Shown piece after piece: positions 35,277 through 44,046 of a stretch of 64,000 bases of DNA. Origin of the DNA: Kitasatospora sp. NBC_00374. GTDB taxonomy: Bacteria > Actinomycetota > Actinomycetes > Streptomycetales > Streptomycetaceae. The position numbers and the translations under genes were made by a program. The stretch's first letter is position 1, and every line of letters begins with the position of its first letter. The notes under the pieces are model-generated. The model had not been told where the DNA came from. It saw nothing but the letters and a program-made list of their open reading frames with translations, and did not search any database. The DNA is taken from positions 4,340,001 to 4,404,000 of the forward strand of contig NZ_CP107964.1 in assembly GCF_041434935.1 (NCBI RefSeq), read 5' to 3'.

Positions 35277-35873
35277 TCACCCGCCCGCTCCGTCCGCCGT
35301 GAGGGCGGCCCGCCGCCGGGCCAGCGCCAGCTCCTCCCAGGTGTCGCAGTCCAGGGCCGCCCCACCGGGATCCGCCAGCCGGACGATGCGCAGCGGCGCC
35401 AGCAGACGGCGCAGCGGCCGGCCCGCCGGGTCGCCCAGCCGCGCGAGGGCCGCGCGCAGCGCCGCCGTCCGGTACGCACCGGTGAGCGGCTGGTCCCGGC
35501 CGTCCGCGTCCACGAGCACCGCGGCGTCCCGGCCCGGGTCGTCGAGCGCGGCGAGCAGCCGGTCCAGGGTGCGGCCGTCCAGGAACGGCAGATCGGCGGC
35601 GAGCAGCACGGTGCGCTCCGCGGTGACCGCCGCCAGCCCCGCGGCGAGGGCCGCGACCGGCCCGCCGCCCGGCGGATCCTCCCGCGCCCAGCACACGTCC
35701 CCGCGCCCGGTCGGCCTGGCCGGCCCGACCACCACCGTCGTACCGGCGCCGGCGCAGGCCGCCAGCACCCGCTCCAGCAGCGTCCGCCCGCCGACCACCA
35801 GCCCCGGCTTGTCCGCCCCACCGAGCCGGGCCGCCGCACCCCCCGCCAGCACCACCGCGTCGTACGCCGTCAT
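35277..35873 (-). CDS. mobA: Molybdenum cofactor guanylyltransferase-like protein (MobA type)
   Basis: The 198-residue nucleotidyltransferase-fold protein has the P-loop-like LAGGAAARLGGADKPGL with the conserved Lys, VLLAADLPFLDG with the metal-binding Asp, and DGRDQPLTGAYRTAAL, as in MobA. It would attach GMP to molybdopterin to give MGD for DMSO-reductase-type enzymes such as formate dehydrogenase or nitrate reductase. It is first in the operon, 68 bases before the DUF6457-type gene. No fdh or nar gene is in the window. Confidence 0.87.
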   Translation of the reverse strand: MTAYDAVVLAGGAAARLGGADKPGLVVGGRTLLERVLAACAGAGTTVVVGPARPTGRGDVCWAREDPPGGGPVAALAAGLAAVTAERTVLLAADLPFLDGRTLDRLLAALDDPGRDAAVLVDADGRDQPLTGAYRTAALRAALARLGDPAGRPLRRLLAPLRIVRLADPGGAALDCDTWEELALARRRAALTADGAGG

Positions 35874-35924
35874 CCCCCCAGTATCGGACGGGCGCCGCCG
35901 CCCCGACAGACCCGGCGGAGCCGG

Positions 35925-36875
35925 TCACGGATCCTCGACGATCTCCGCGTCGATGATGTCGCCCTGCCCGTCCTCACGCTCGTGCGGCTCCACCCGGCGC
36001 AGTTCCGCGGTGCGCGGCGCGGTCGCCGCGGCCGCGCCCAGCTCCAGGATCGCGGGCAGCGTCAGCGCGCCGTACCGCTCGTTGACCGCGGCGGCCAGCG
36101 CCTCCGGGTCGTGCGGATGCGCGGCCAGAGCCCGGTCGAAGTGCCGCAGGTACTCCCCGGTGAACTCCAGCACCCGCCGTGCGTCGTCGTCCTCCCCCGG
36201 CGCGCGGTGCCCGGCGACCACCCGGCGGGCCCCGAGCTCCGCGATCCGGCCCAGGTTGTTCGCCCACTCCATCCGCTGCCCCAGGTCGGTGTCCGCGGTC
36301 CACACATGGGTGCCGTTGTAGACGAAGTCGCCGGCCAGCACGGTCGCGATGCTCGGGATGTGCACGACCGTCGAGTCGGCGCTGTCGCCCTGCCCCAGCT
36401 GCAGTACCCGGATCAGCTGGCGGTCGATCATCAGCGGCTGCGGCAGCAGCGGGGCCGGCATCAGGGGCTGGTCCGGGATGTCCGCCCCGTAGACCGGCTT
36501 CCACTGCGCCACCTTGGCCGCCGCCGTGTGCGCGATCCCCGCCACCACCGACGGGGCGGCCAGCAGCTGCGCCGCCGGGAAGAGCCGCAGCACCTCCTCC
36601 GCACCGAAGTAGTGGTCCGGGTGCTGGTGCGTGACCACGATCGCCAGCAGCTGGCGGTCCTTGCCCGCCACCCACTCCGCCAGCTCCCGGCCCGCGCTGC
36701 GGGTCAGCTGGGCGTCCACCAGGATCGCCGTGCGCTCCCCCATGATCAGGCTGGAGGTGGCGAAGAAGGCCGTCTCCGGACCGGTGAAGACCTCGACCTC
36801 CAGCGGCCTGACCGGCGGCCGGCCCTGCTCCGCCCGGTCCGGTCCGGCGGTCTCGTCGGGCGGCGACGGCGTCAC
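35925..36875 (-). CDS. Metallo-beta-lactamase-fold hydrolase
   Basis: The 316-residue protein has the metal-binding motif THQHPDHYFG (His83, His85, Asp87, His88), a later metal Asp in VLAGDFVYNGTHVW, and VVAGHRAPGEDDD carrying the last His ligand. A two-metal active site is therefore complete. The C-terminal 60 residues are an acidic extension ending EIVEDP. The GTG at 36875 follows AGGGAG, and the upstream open frame lacks family character. The substrate is unknown; the closest general type is the family of hydrolases and lactonases with diverse esters. Confidence 0.88.
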   Translation of the reverse strand: MTPSPPDETAGPDRAEQGRPPVRPLEVEVFTGPETAFFATSSLIMGERTAILVDAQLTRSAGRELAEWVAGKDRQLLAIVVTHQHPDHYFGAEEVLRLFPAAQLLAAPSVVAGIAHTAAAKVAQWKPVYGADIPDQPLMPAPLLPQPLMIDRQLIRVLQLGQGDSADSTVVHIPSIATVLAGDFVYNGTHVWTADTDLGQRMEWANNLGRIAELGARRVVAGHRAPGEDDDARRVLEFTGEYLRHFDRALAAHPHDPEALAAAVNERYGALTLPAILELGAAAATAPRTAELRRVEPHEREDGQGDIIDAEIVEDP

Positions 36876-37069
36876 TTCAGCTCCCTGGTCCGCGCGGCGG
36901 GCCCACCGGCCCCGTGCGCTACCAGCTTGGAAGGAAGCGCCCGGGAATGCCGGGTAGGCGCGCCCGGGCGGGTGGCCCCGCACCGCTCGCCCGCGGCCCG
37001 CTCACGTCACTCGGCTAGAGTCTGAGCCTCACCGGCCGACCAGGTAGGGAACGGATCAAGGACAGCGCC

Positions 37070-38263
37070 ATGGACAGGCTCCGCAACACCGTCCGCCCCT
37101 ATGCCTGGGGCTCTGCCACCGCCATCCCCGAGCTGCTCGGGCAGGAGCCCACCGGCGAGCCGCAGGCCGAGCTCTGGATGGGCGCCCACCCCGGCTCGCC
37201 CTCACTGGTCGACCGCGGCGACGGCCCCCGGACACTGGCCGAACTGATCTCCGCCGACCCGGACCGCGAACTCGGCGCCGCCACCACCGCGAAGTTCGGC
37301 GCGACCCTGCCGTTCCTGCTCAAGGTCCTGGCCGCCGGTACCCCGCTCTCCATCCAGGCCCACCCCACCCTCGCACAGGCCCGCGCCGGCTACGCCGACG
37401 AGGAACGGCGCCGCATCCCCCTCGACGCGGCCGAACGCAACTACAAGGACGCCAACCACAAGCCCGAACTCATCTGCGCCCTCAGCGAGTTCGAAGGGCT
37501 CTGCGGCTTCCGCCGGCCCGCCGACACCGCCGACCTGATGGCCTCCCTCGGCGTCCCGGACCTCGACCCGCTGATCCAGCTGCTGCGGACCAAGCCCGAA
37601 CCCGAGGCCCTCAGCAGCGTCCTGGCCACCATCCTGTCGATGCCCGGCCCGACCGCCCGGCCGCTCGTCGCCGAGGTCGCCGCCGCCATCGAGGCCGCCG
37701 CCCCGGGCGACCCCACCGGCATGCTCGCCGGCTACGCGTTCGCCGGGCACAGCCACCCCGGCGACACCGGCCTGATCACCGCCCTGATGCTCAACCACAT
37801 CGTGCTCGCGCCCGGCGAGGCCCTCTATCTGGGCGCCGGCGTCCCGCACGCGTACCTGCGCGGCACCGGCATCGAGCTGATGGCCAACTCCGACAACGTG
37901 CTGCGCTGCGGACTCACCCCCAAGCACGTGGACGTCCCGCAACTGCTGCGCGTGGTCGACTTCCGCGCGGAGCAGCCGCAGATCCTGCGGCCCGCCCCCG
38001 GAGCGGACGGCGAACGCCACTACCCGGTGCCGATCGACGAGTTCCGGCTCTCCCGGTTCACCCTCGGGCCCGAGACCCGGCGGCTCGACGGGCGCGCCCC
38101 GCAGATCCTGCTGTGCACCGAGGGCACCGCCCGCCTCGGCCGGGCCGACGGCGCCACCCTCACCCTCACCCGCGGGCAGTCCGCCTTCCTGCCCGCCACC
38201 GGCACCGGCACCATCCTGGACGGACCGGGCGCCGAGGTCTTCCGCGCCACCGTCACCCTCTGA
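37070..38263 (+). CDS. manA: Mannose-6-phosphate isomerase, class I
   Basis: The 397-residue zinc enzyme interconverts fructose-6-phosphate and mannose-6-phosphate, feeding GDP-mannose for mannosylated lipids and wall glycans. Start motif RPYAWGSATAIPELLG and zinc-site motifs IQAHPTLAQA, DANHKPELICAL and GAGVPHAYLRGTGIELMANS are all present. The length and ATG start are standard, with conserved NSDNVLRCGLTPKH after the last ligand. It is divergent from the metallo-beta-lactamase-fold gene. Confidence 0.95.
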   Translation: MDRLRNTVRPYAWGSATAIPELLGQEPTGEPQAELWMGAHPGSPSLVDRGDGPRTLAELISADPDRELGAATTAKFGATLPFLLKVLAAGTPLSIQAHPTLAQARAGYADEERRRIPLDAAERNYKDANHKPELICALSEFEGLCGFRRPADTADLMASLGVPDLDPLIQLLRTKPEPEALSSVLATILSMPGPTARPLVAEVAAAIEAAAPGDPTGMLAGYAFAGHSHPGDTGLITALMLNHIVLAPGEALYLGAGVPHAYLRGTGIELMANSDNVLRCGLTPKHVDVPQLLRVVDFRAEQPQILRPAPGADGERHYPVPIDEFRLSRFTLGPETRRLDGRAPQILLCTEGTARLGRADGATLTLTRGQSAFLPATGTGTILDGPGAEVFRATVTL

Positions 38264-38434
38264 CCGCCCGCCGGGCCCGCCGCCCTCGACCGAACGCGGC
38301 CGGCCCTGGCACCTGCCGGCCGGCCCAGCCCAGGACCGCCGATCCCAGGCAGAACGCTCCTCTCCTCAACCCCGCACACCGGTGACAGCCTCGAGAACGT
38401 CACCAGGAACCACCCAGGGAGAAGGAGCGCCGCC

Positions 38435-39361
38435 ATGCGCGCAGTCCTCGTCAAGACGTTCGGCGGACCGGAGACCGCAGAGATCGCGGAGATCGACCTG
38501 CCCGCGCCCGGCCCCGGCCAGGTCCGGATCCGCAACCAGGCCCTCGCCGTCCACCCGGCCGATGTCGCGGTCCGGGCCGGCTTCCTCGCGGCCCTCCTCC
38601 CCGAGCAGCCCTCGTTCCGCCTCGGCTGGGACACCGCCGGCATCGTCGACGCCGTCGGCGAAGGCGTCGAGGACCTGCGGACCGGCGACCCGGTGATCGG
38701 CCTCACCCACTGGTTCGCCACCCGCAACGGCACCCACGGCGACTACGCGGTCCTGCCCGCCGACGCCGTCGCCCCCGCCCCCGCCGGGCTGACCGCCGCC
38801 GAGGCCGCGACCCTCCCGCTGAACGGCCTCACCGCCCTGCAGGCCCTGGACGCCGCCGATCTGCGGGAGGGCCAGACCCTGCTGGTCACCGGCGCCGCCG
38901 GCAACCTCGGCCACTTCGCCGCCCAGCTCGCCCGCTACCGCGGCCTGCGGGTCATCGCCGTCGCCCGGGCCACCGACCGCGACCCGCTCACCGCCCTCGG
39001 CGCGGAGTTCGTCGAAGCCGGGGAGGACGCCGTCGCCGCGGTCCGCGCCCTCGTCCCCGCAGGCGTCGACGCCGTCCTCGACACCGCCCTGACCGGCGCG
39101 GCCCTGCTGCCCGCCGTCCGCGCCGAGGGCACCTTCCTCGCCGTCCGCCCCCCGGCCGCCCCCGAGAGCGAGCGCGGCATCCGGATCGTGGTGGTCAACG
39201 TCCGCCCGGACGGCCGCCAGCTCGGCGAAGTCACCAAGCTCGCCGAGGACGGCCGCCTCGCCACCCGGATCGCCGCCGCCTACCCCCTCGACCGGGTCGC
39301 CGACGCGCACGCCCACCTCGACCGGGCCGGCGTCCGCGGGGCAGTCGTCCTGACGGTCTGA
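38435..39361 (+). CDS. NADP-dependent oxidoreductase, quinone reductase-like MDR family
   Basis: The 308-residue medium-chain reductase has the N-terminal catalytic lobe (RNQALAVHPADVAVRAGF, LGWDTAGIVDAVGEGVEDL) and the Rossmann motif LLVTGAAGNLGHFAAQLARY. It lacks zinc ligands. The ATG at 38435 follows GGGAGAAGGAG, a strong ribosome site. It resembles the quinone oxidoreductase gene at 31.5-32.5 kb but is not a close copy. The substrate is unknown. Confidence 0.9.
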   Translation: MRAVLVKTFGGPETAEIAEIDLPAPGPGQVRIRNQALAVHPADVAVRAGFLAALLPEQPSFRLGWDTAGIVDAVGEGVEDLRTGDPVIGLTHWFATRNGTHGDYAVLPADAVAPAPAGLTAAEAATLPLNGLTALQALDAADLREGQTLLVTGAAGNLGHFAAQLARYRGLRVIAVARATDRDPLTALGAEFVEAGEDAVAAVRALVPAGVDAVLDTALTGAALLPAVRAEGTFLAVRPPAAPESERGIRIVVVNVRPDGRQLGEVTKLAEDGRLATRIAAAYPLDRVADAHAHLDRAGVRGAVVLTV

Positions 39362-39374
39362 ACCCCCACCCCGG

Positions 39375-39405
39375 CGGCGCCGGGCACCGGGAGCGCCCGG
39401 CGCCG
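39375..39405. terminator. Hairpin terminator
   Basis: An 11-bp perfect stem (39375-39385 with 39395-39405) with a nine-base loop lies just after the oxidoreductase gene and before the converging unknown gene. Confidence 0.65.
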
Positions 39406-39470
39406 ACCGGTCGCCGACGGCGCTGCCGGGAAAGGGTGCTGACGCACCCCCGGGTCGGCGCGCCCGTGTC

Positions 39471-39971
39471 TCAGTTCCGTGGCACTTCTTTGTGGACGCC
39501 TTCTGCCACCATCCGCTCGGCCCACTCCCGCTGGGTCACGGCGTGCTCCATGCGGCTGACGATGTCCTTCTCGGACATCGCGTCCAAGGTCTCCGGGACC
39601 TTGTCCAAGGTGTCGGGAAGGACGTCGAGCAGACCCGGGACCTGTTCGCCGGTCCTGACGGTCAGCAGCAGCCGGCACCTCCACTGCGGCGCCACTTCGG
39701 GACGGTGACCGAGCCGGTGCACGAGTGTGGGGAACAGGTAGTGCGTCGCCTCTGCGGCGAGGTGCTCTTGCAGCCAGTCGACCGGGAGCCGCTGGCTGAA
39801 GCCACATGTGGCGGCTTCCTGTTCCGGCTCAAGGAGCCGGTCGGTGTCGACGGCTCGGACGCGGCGGGGAAGAGCTGGGATCACGCCGGGATGATGCCAG
39901 GAAGCTCCGCAGGGCCGACAGGTCAGCAGGGCCGGGCCAGGGTCGGCCCACTTCGCCCGGAGCCCCTTCAA
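39471..39971 (-). CDS. Hypothetical protein downstream of dnaB
   Basis: I do not recognise this frame of up to 166 residues. From about residue 55 it reads like a real soluble protein (FSQRLPVDWLQEHLAAEATH, WRCRLLLTVRTGEQVPGLLD, SRMEHAVTQREWAERMVAEG). The start is uncertain: a TTG at 39971 or a GTG about 28 codons later. The N-terminal part contains LLTCRPCGASWHH, a possible metal site. Base composition is less G+C-rich than its neighbours, which hints at an acquired gene. It lies on the same strand after dnaB. Confidence 0.5.
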   Translation of the reverse strand: MKGLRAKWADPGPALLTCRPCGASWHHPGVIPALPRRVRAVDTDRLLEPEQEAATCGFSQRLPVDWLQEHLAAEATHYLFPTLVHRLGHRPEVAPQWRCRLLLTVRTGEQVPGLLDVLPDTLDKVPETLDAMSEKDIVSRMEHAVTQREWAERMVAEGVHKEVPRN

Positions 39972-40090
39972 GCGTCACCGGGTGGACCTGGCCCCCGCTC
40001 GCCGTTCATGCGCCCAACCCCGAGGCGCCGATCCACCGTGCCCCCACCCCCAGGGCCGGAGATTTCGCCCCGAAATGCGAGACCCTACGC

Positions 40091-40115
40091 AGGTCAGGTC
40101 AGGTCAGGTCAGGTC
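40091..40115 (-). repeat. Five tandem AGGTC units across the dnaB stop codon
   Basis: Five perfect copies of the pentamer AGGTC at 40091-40115, followed by a one-base variant. The dnaB TGA stop is formed inside the array, so gain or loss of units changes sequence only after the stop. Confidence 0.9.
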
Positions 40116-41722
40116 ACGTCCCGCGTCATGTCGACGAAGCGCGAGTAGTGACCCTGGAAGGCCACCGTGATGGTCGCTGTCGGACCGTTACGGTGCTTGG
40201 CCACGATCAGGTCCGCCTCACCGGCCCGGGGTGACTCCTTCTCGTACGCGTCCTCGCGGTGCAGCAGGATCACCATGTCGGCGTCCTGCTCGATCGAGCC
40301 CGACTCACGCAGGTCGGAGACCATCGGCTTCTTGTCCGTCCGCTGCTCCGGGCCACGGTTCAGCTGGGACAGCGCGATGACCGGGAGCTCCAACTCCTTG
40401 GCCAGCAGCTTCAGGTTTCGCGACATGTCGGAGACCTCCTGCTGGCGGCTCTCGGCCCGCCGCGAGCCGCCCGCCTGCATCAGCTGGAGGTAGTCGATGA
40501 CCACCAGCTTGAGGTCCTGGCGCTGCTTCAGCCGACGGCACTTGGCCCGGATCTCCATCATCGAGAGGTTCGGCGAATCGTCGATGTACAGCGGGGCGTT
40601 GGTGACGTCCGGCATCCGCCGTGCGACCCGCGTCCAGTCCTCGTCCGTCATGTTGCCGGACCGCATGTGGTGCAGGGCGACCCGGGCCTCCGCCGAGAGC
40701 AGGCGCATCGCGATCTCGTTGCGCCCCATTTCGAGCGAGAAGATCACGCTCGGCAGGTTGTTGTGGATCGAGCAGGCCCGGGCGAAGTCCAGCGCCAGGG
40801 TGGACTTTCCCATCGCGGGTCGAGCGGCGATCACGATCATCTGCCCCGGGTGCAGCCCGTTGGTCAGCGAGTCGAGGTCGGCGAAGCCGGTCGGGACGCC
40901 GGACATCTGGCCGGCGCGGGAACCGATCGCCTCGATCTCGTCGAGCGCGCCCTCCATGATGTCGGCGAGCGGGGCGTAGTCCTCGCTGGTGCGCTGCTCG
41001 GTGACGGCGTAGATCTCGGCCTGGGCCGCGTTCACGATCTCGTCGACGTCTCCCTCGGCCGCGTACCCCATGCCCGCGATCCGGGTGCCGGCCTCGACCA
41101 GGCGTCGCAGGACGGCGCGCTCGTGGACGATCTCGGCGTAGTACTCGGCGTTGGCCGCGGTGGGGACGGAGTTGACCAGCGTGTGCAGGTAGCCGGGGCC
41201 GCCGACGCGGGCCAGTTCGCCGCGCTTGGTGAGCTCGCCGGCGACGGTGATCGGGTCGGCCGGCTCGCCGCGGGCGTAGAGGTCGAGGATCGCGCCGTGG
41301 ATGAGCTCGTGGGCGGGGCGGTAGTAGTCGGCGGGCTTGAGCACCTCCACCACGTCGGCGATGGCGTCCTTGGAGAGCAGCATGCCGCCGAGGACGGACT
41401 GCTCGGCCGCGAGGTCCTGTGGGGGGACCCGCTCGAAGCCCTCGCCGCCGCCGGAGGAGCGCTCCTCCGCGCGATCGCCGTCGTCGCGGCCGCGGCGGTC
41501 GCCCTTGCCGCCGCCCTTGCCGCCCTGGAAGCCGCCCTTGGAACCGTTGCCGGAGCCGCCGCCGGGCCCCCCGCTGCCACCGCCGTCACGGCGACGGGAG
41601 ACGGGCAGGCGGTCGCCCGGCCCGTCCGGGAACGGGCTGCTGGGGAAGGCGTCGTCGGACGGCTGCCAGTCGTCCTCCGGCGGGGGAGGTACGTCGTGGT
41701 CGTCGTACTGGGGGCCGGTCAC
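40109..41722 (-). CDS. dnaB: Replicative DNA helicase DnaB
   Basis: The 537-residue hexameric helicase unwinds DNA at the fork. Residues 1-97 are a Gly/Asp/Arg-rich, probably disordered extension, longer than in most bacteria. The N-terminal helicase domain starts at PQDLAAEQSVLGGMLLS (about 101), and the RecA-like core has Walker A ARPAMGKSTLALDFA (Lys306), VIFSLEMGRNEIAMRLLS, Walker B LVVIDYLQLM, and AEADLIVAKHRNG-type arginine finger sequence near the end. No intein is present. GTG start at 41722 follows GGGGAAG. It is transcribed alone, away from the DnaA-box cluster. Confidence 0.95.
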   Translation of the reverse strand: MTGPQYDDHDVPPPPEDDWQPSDDAFPSSPFPDGPGDRLPVSRRRDGGGSGGPGGGSGNGSKGGFQGGKGGGKGDRRGRDDGDRAEERSSGGGEGFERVPPQDLAAEQSVLGGMLLSKDAIADVVEVLKPADYYRPAHELIHGAILDLYARGEPADPITVAGELTKRGELARVGGPGYLHTLVNSVPTAANAEYYAEIVHERAVLRRLVEAGTRIAGMGYAAEGDVDEIVNAAQAEIYAVTEQRTSEDYAPLADIMEGALDEIEAIGSRAGQMSGVPTGFADLDSLTNGLHPGQMIVIAARPAMGKSTLALDFARACSIHNNLPSVIFSLEMGRNEIAMRLLSAEARVALHHMRSGNMTDEDWTRVARRMPDVTNAPLYIDDSPNLSMMEIRAKCRRLKQRQDLKLVVIDYLQLMQAGGSRRAESRQQEVSDMSRNLKLLAKELELPVIALSQLNRGPEQRTDKKPMVSDLRESGSIEQDADMVILLHREDAYEKESPRAGEADLIVAKHRNGPTATITVAFQGHYSRFVDMTRDVT

Positions 41723-41899
41723 GCGTCTTCCCCGATCAGCGAGTGTGGAGCCAGTTGGTGCGGCCGTGCCGATGGCGCGTCCTCTCCTTCTTACGCCAGC
41801 GGGCCGACAATTCCGCGCCGGGCCGGGCGGTGGCGCCGGGGCGGGTGGAGTCGGGGCGGCGTCCACGCTACGGGGCCGGGGGCCGATCGGCCAACATGG

Positions 41900-42161
41900 T
41901 TATCCACAGGCTGTGTGGATAACGAGGCCCCGCCTGTGGAGAACCGACCCAAACCTGTGAACAACCCTGTGGACACCTCTGTGGATAACCACACGATCGC
42001 CCCGGTGTCAACCCGCTGACCTGCGGTGACCCCTTTTGAGGGCTGTGCATGAGAAATTCTTCACACAGCTCGTCAAGCTGTGCTTCACCGTCGTCCACAG
42101 CCCCTCGACCACGACTGTGCGTAAGTGTCCAATAGCAGTTTCATCTCTTACCTGTGGATGA
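41900..42161. promoter_or_regulatory. Cluster of DnaA-box-like nonamers in the dnaB / MATE divergent region
   Basis: Within the 453-base divergent region, nonamers fitting the streptomycete DnaA box (T/C T/C G/A/C TCCACA) occur at 41900 (plus strand), 41914, 41935 and 41980 (minus), 42091 (plus) and 42153 (minus). One-mismatch versions lie at 41956 and 41968 (minus). The five minus-strand sites from 41914 to 41980 start at intervals of 21, 21, 12 and 12 bases. The site at 42153 lies directly before the TAGGCT -10-like element of the MATE gene. DnaA binding is inferred, not shown. Confidence 0.7.
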
Positions 42162-42175
42162 GTAGGCTAACCGCC

Positions 42176-43504
42176 ATGACCACCCTCGCCCCTCACCGCC
42201 GACGGCACGACCGCGAGATCCTCGGCCTCGCGGTGCCGGCCTTCGGCGCGCTGGTCGCCGAGCCGCTCTTCCTGCTCGCCGACTCGGCGATCGTCGGCCA
42301 CCTCGGCACCGCCCAGCTGGCCGGCCTGGGCGTGGCCTCCGCCGCCCTGACCACCGCGACCGGGGTGTTCGTCTTCCTCGCCTACGCCACCACCGCGGCG
42401 GTCGCCCGCCGGATCGGCGCGGGCGACCGCCGGGCCGCCGTCCAGCAGGGCGTCGACGGCATCTGGCTCGCCCTGCTGCTCTCGCTCGGCATGGTGGCCC
42501 TCACCCTGGCGCTGGCCCCGCAGGCGGCCTCCCTCCTGGGCGCCTCGCCGACCGCGGCCCCGTACGCGGTCACCTACCTGCGGATCAGCGCGCTGGGCAT
42601 CCCCGCCATGCTGATGGTGCTGGCGGCCACCGGGGTGCTGCGCGGCCTGCAGGACACCCGGACCCCGCTCCTGGTCGCGGTCGGCGGCTTCACCGCCAAC
42701 ATCCTCCTCAACCTGGGCCTGGTGTACGGCGCCGGCCTGGGCGTGGCCGGTTCCGCCTGGGGGACGGTACTGGCGCAGAACGCGATGGCGGCCGCCTACC
42801 TCCTCGTGGTGGTGCGCGGAGCCCGGCGCGAGGGCGCGGGTCTGCGTCCCGACCCGGTCGGCATCCGGGCCTGCGCCCGCGCCGGAGGCCCGCTCGTGGT
42901 CCGGACGGTGAGCCTGCGCGGCGTGCTGCTGATCGCCACCGCGGTCGCCGCCACCCTGGGGGACGCCGAGGTGGCCGCGCACCAGATCGCCATGACGGTG
43001 TGGACCTTCGTCGCCTTCGCGCTGGACGCGATCGCCATCGCGGGCCAGGCCATCATCGGCCGCTACCTCGGGGCCGGCGACATCCCCGGCACCAGGGCGG
43101 CCACCCGGCGGATGGTCGAGTGGGGCATCGGCTCGGGAGTGCTGCTGGGGCTGCTGATGGTGCTGACGGCGCCGCTGTACGTACCGCTGTTCAGCGCCGA
43201 TCCGGCGGTCCGGGGCCCGCTCACCGCCGTGCTGCTGCTGGCGGCGCTGACCCAGCCGGTGGGCGGGGTGGTGTTCGTGCTGGACGGGGTGCTGATGGGC
43301 GCGGGCGACGGCGGCTACCTGGCCGGGGCGATGCTGGCCACCCTGGCGGTCTTCACCCCGGTGGCGCTGGCGGTGCCGGCCCTCGGCGGCGGGCTGGTCG
43401 CGCTGTGGTGGGCGATGAACCTGTTCATGCTGCTGCGCGCGGCCTTCCTGGTGCTGCGGGTGCGCGGCGGCGGCTGGCTGGTGACCGGGGCGGTCCGGGC
43501 CTGA
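42176..43504 (+). CDS. MATE-family efflux transporter (DinF type)
   Basis: The 442-residue protein has twelve membrane segments; typical stretches are ILGLAVPAFGALVAEPLFLL, ADSAIVGHLGTAQLAGLGVA and VFVFLAYATTAAVARRIGAG. The second half repeats the pattern (AHQIAMTVWTFVAFALDAIA). It should export drugs or metabolites in exchange for H+ or Na+. The ATG lies seven bases after TAGGCT, a -10-like element, so the message is probably leaderless. Its promoter lies in the DnaA-box cluster. The gene converges on rplI. Confidence 0.93.
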   Translation: MTTLAPHRRRHDREILGLAVPAFGALVAEPLFLLADSAIVGHLGTAQLAGLGVASAALTTATGVFVFLAYATTAAVARRIGAGDRRAAVQQGVDGIWLALLLSLGMVALTLALAPQAASLLGASPTAAPYAVTYLRISALGIPAMLMVLAATGVLRGLQDTRTPLLVAVGGFTANILLNLGLVYGAGLGVAGSAWGTVLAQNAMAAAYLLVVVRGARREGAGLRPDPVGIRACARAGGPLVVRTVSLRGVLLIATAVAATLGDAEVAAHQIAMTVWTFVAFALDAIAIAGQAIIGRYLGAGDIPGTRAATRRMVEWGIGSGVLLGLLMVLTAPLYVPLFSADPAVRGPLTAVLLLAALTQPVGGVVFVLDGVLMGAGDGGYLAGAMLATLAVFTPVALAVPALGGGLVALWWAMNLFMLLRAAFLVLRVRGGGWLVTGAVRA

Positions 43505-43523
43505 GGCCGCCTGTCGGAAGACG

Positions 43524-43563
43524 CCGAGGGCCGGGCTCCTCCGAGGAGGAGCCCGGCCCTCGG
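43524..43563. terminator. Bidirectional hairpin terminator
   Basis: A perfect 18-bp stem (43524-43541 with 43546-43563) and four-base loop lie between the converging MATE gene and rplI. Confidence 0.88.
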
Positions 43564-43582
43564 GCTACTGCGGACTACGCGA

Positions 43583-44029
43583 TCAGGCAGCCACGACGTT
43601 GACGTCGAGGTTGGCCTGGACGTCGGCGTGCAGCTTGACCGAGACCTTGTGGGTGCCCACGGTCTTGATCGGCGAGCCGATCGCGACGGCGCGCTTGTCC
43701 ACGGCCGGGCCGTCGGCGGCCTTGATGGCGTCGACGACGTCGGCCTGGGTCACCGAACCGAACAGACGGCCGGCGTCGCCCGAGCGGACGGCCAGCTTGA
43801 TCTGCAGGCCCTCGAGCTTGGCCTTGACCTCGTTGGCGGCCTCAAGGGTCTGGATCGAGTGGATCTTGCGAGCGCGACGGATCGCGTCGACGTCCTTCTG
43901 GCCGCCCTTGGTCCAGCGGATGGCGAAGCCACGCGGGACCAGGAAGTTACGGGCGTAGCCGTCCTTGACCTCAACGACCTCGCCGGCGCTGCCGAGGCCA
44001 GGGACCTCGTGAGTGAGGATGATCTTCAT
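43583..44029 (-). CDS. rplI: 50S ribosomal protein L9
   Basis: The 148-residue L9 has the N-terminal rRNA-binding lobe MKIILTHEVPGLGSAGEVVE and KDGYARNFLVPRGFA, a long connecting helix, and the C-terminal lobe FGSVTQADVVDAI. The sequence is full length and typical. It is last in the rpsF-ssb-rpsR-rplI transcription unit, 17 bases after rpsR, and ends before a strong terminator. Confidence 0.97.
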   Translation of the reverse strand: MKIILTHEVPGLGSAGEVVEVKDGYARNFLVPRGFAIRWTKGGQKDVDAIRRARKIHSIQTLEAANEVKAKLEGLQIKLAVRSGDAGRLFGSVTQADVVDAIKAADGPAVDKRAVAIGSPIKTVGTHKVSVKLHADVQANLDVNVVAA

Positions 44030-44046
44030 TCTTCGGTCACCCTCTC

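Noticed and set aside
41890..42010. A chromosomal origin at the DnaA-box cluster
   Set aside because: No dnaA, dnaN or AT-rich unwinding element is seen, and only about eight boxes are present, fewer than in streptomycete oriC. A regulatory or titration role fits better.
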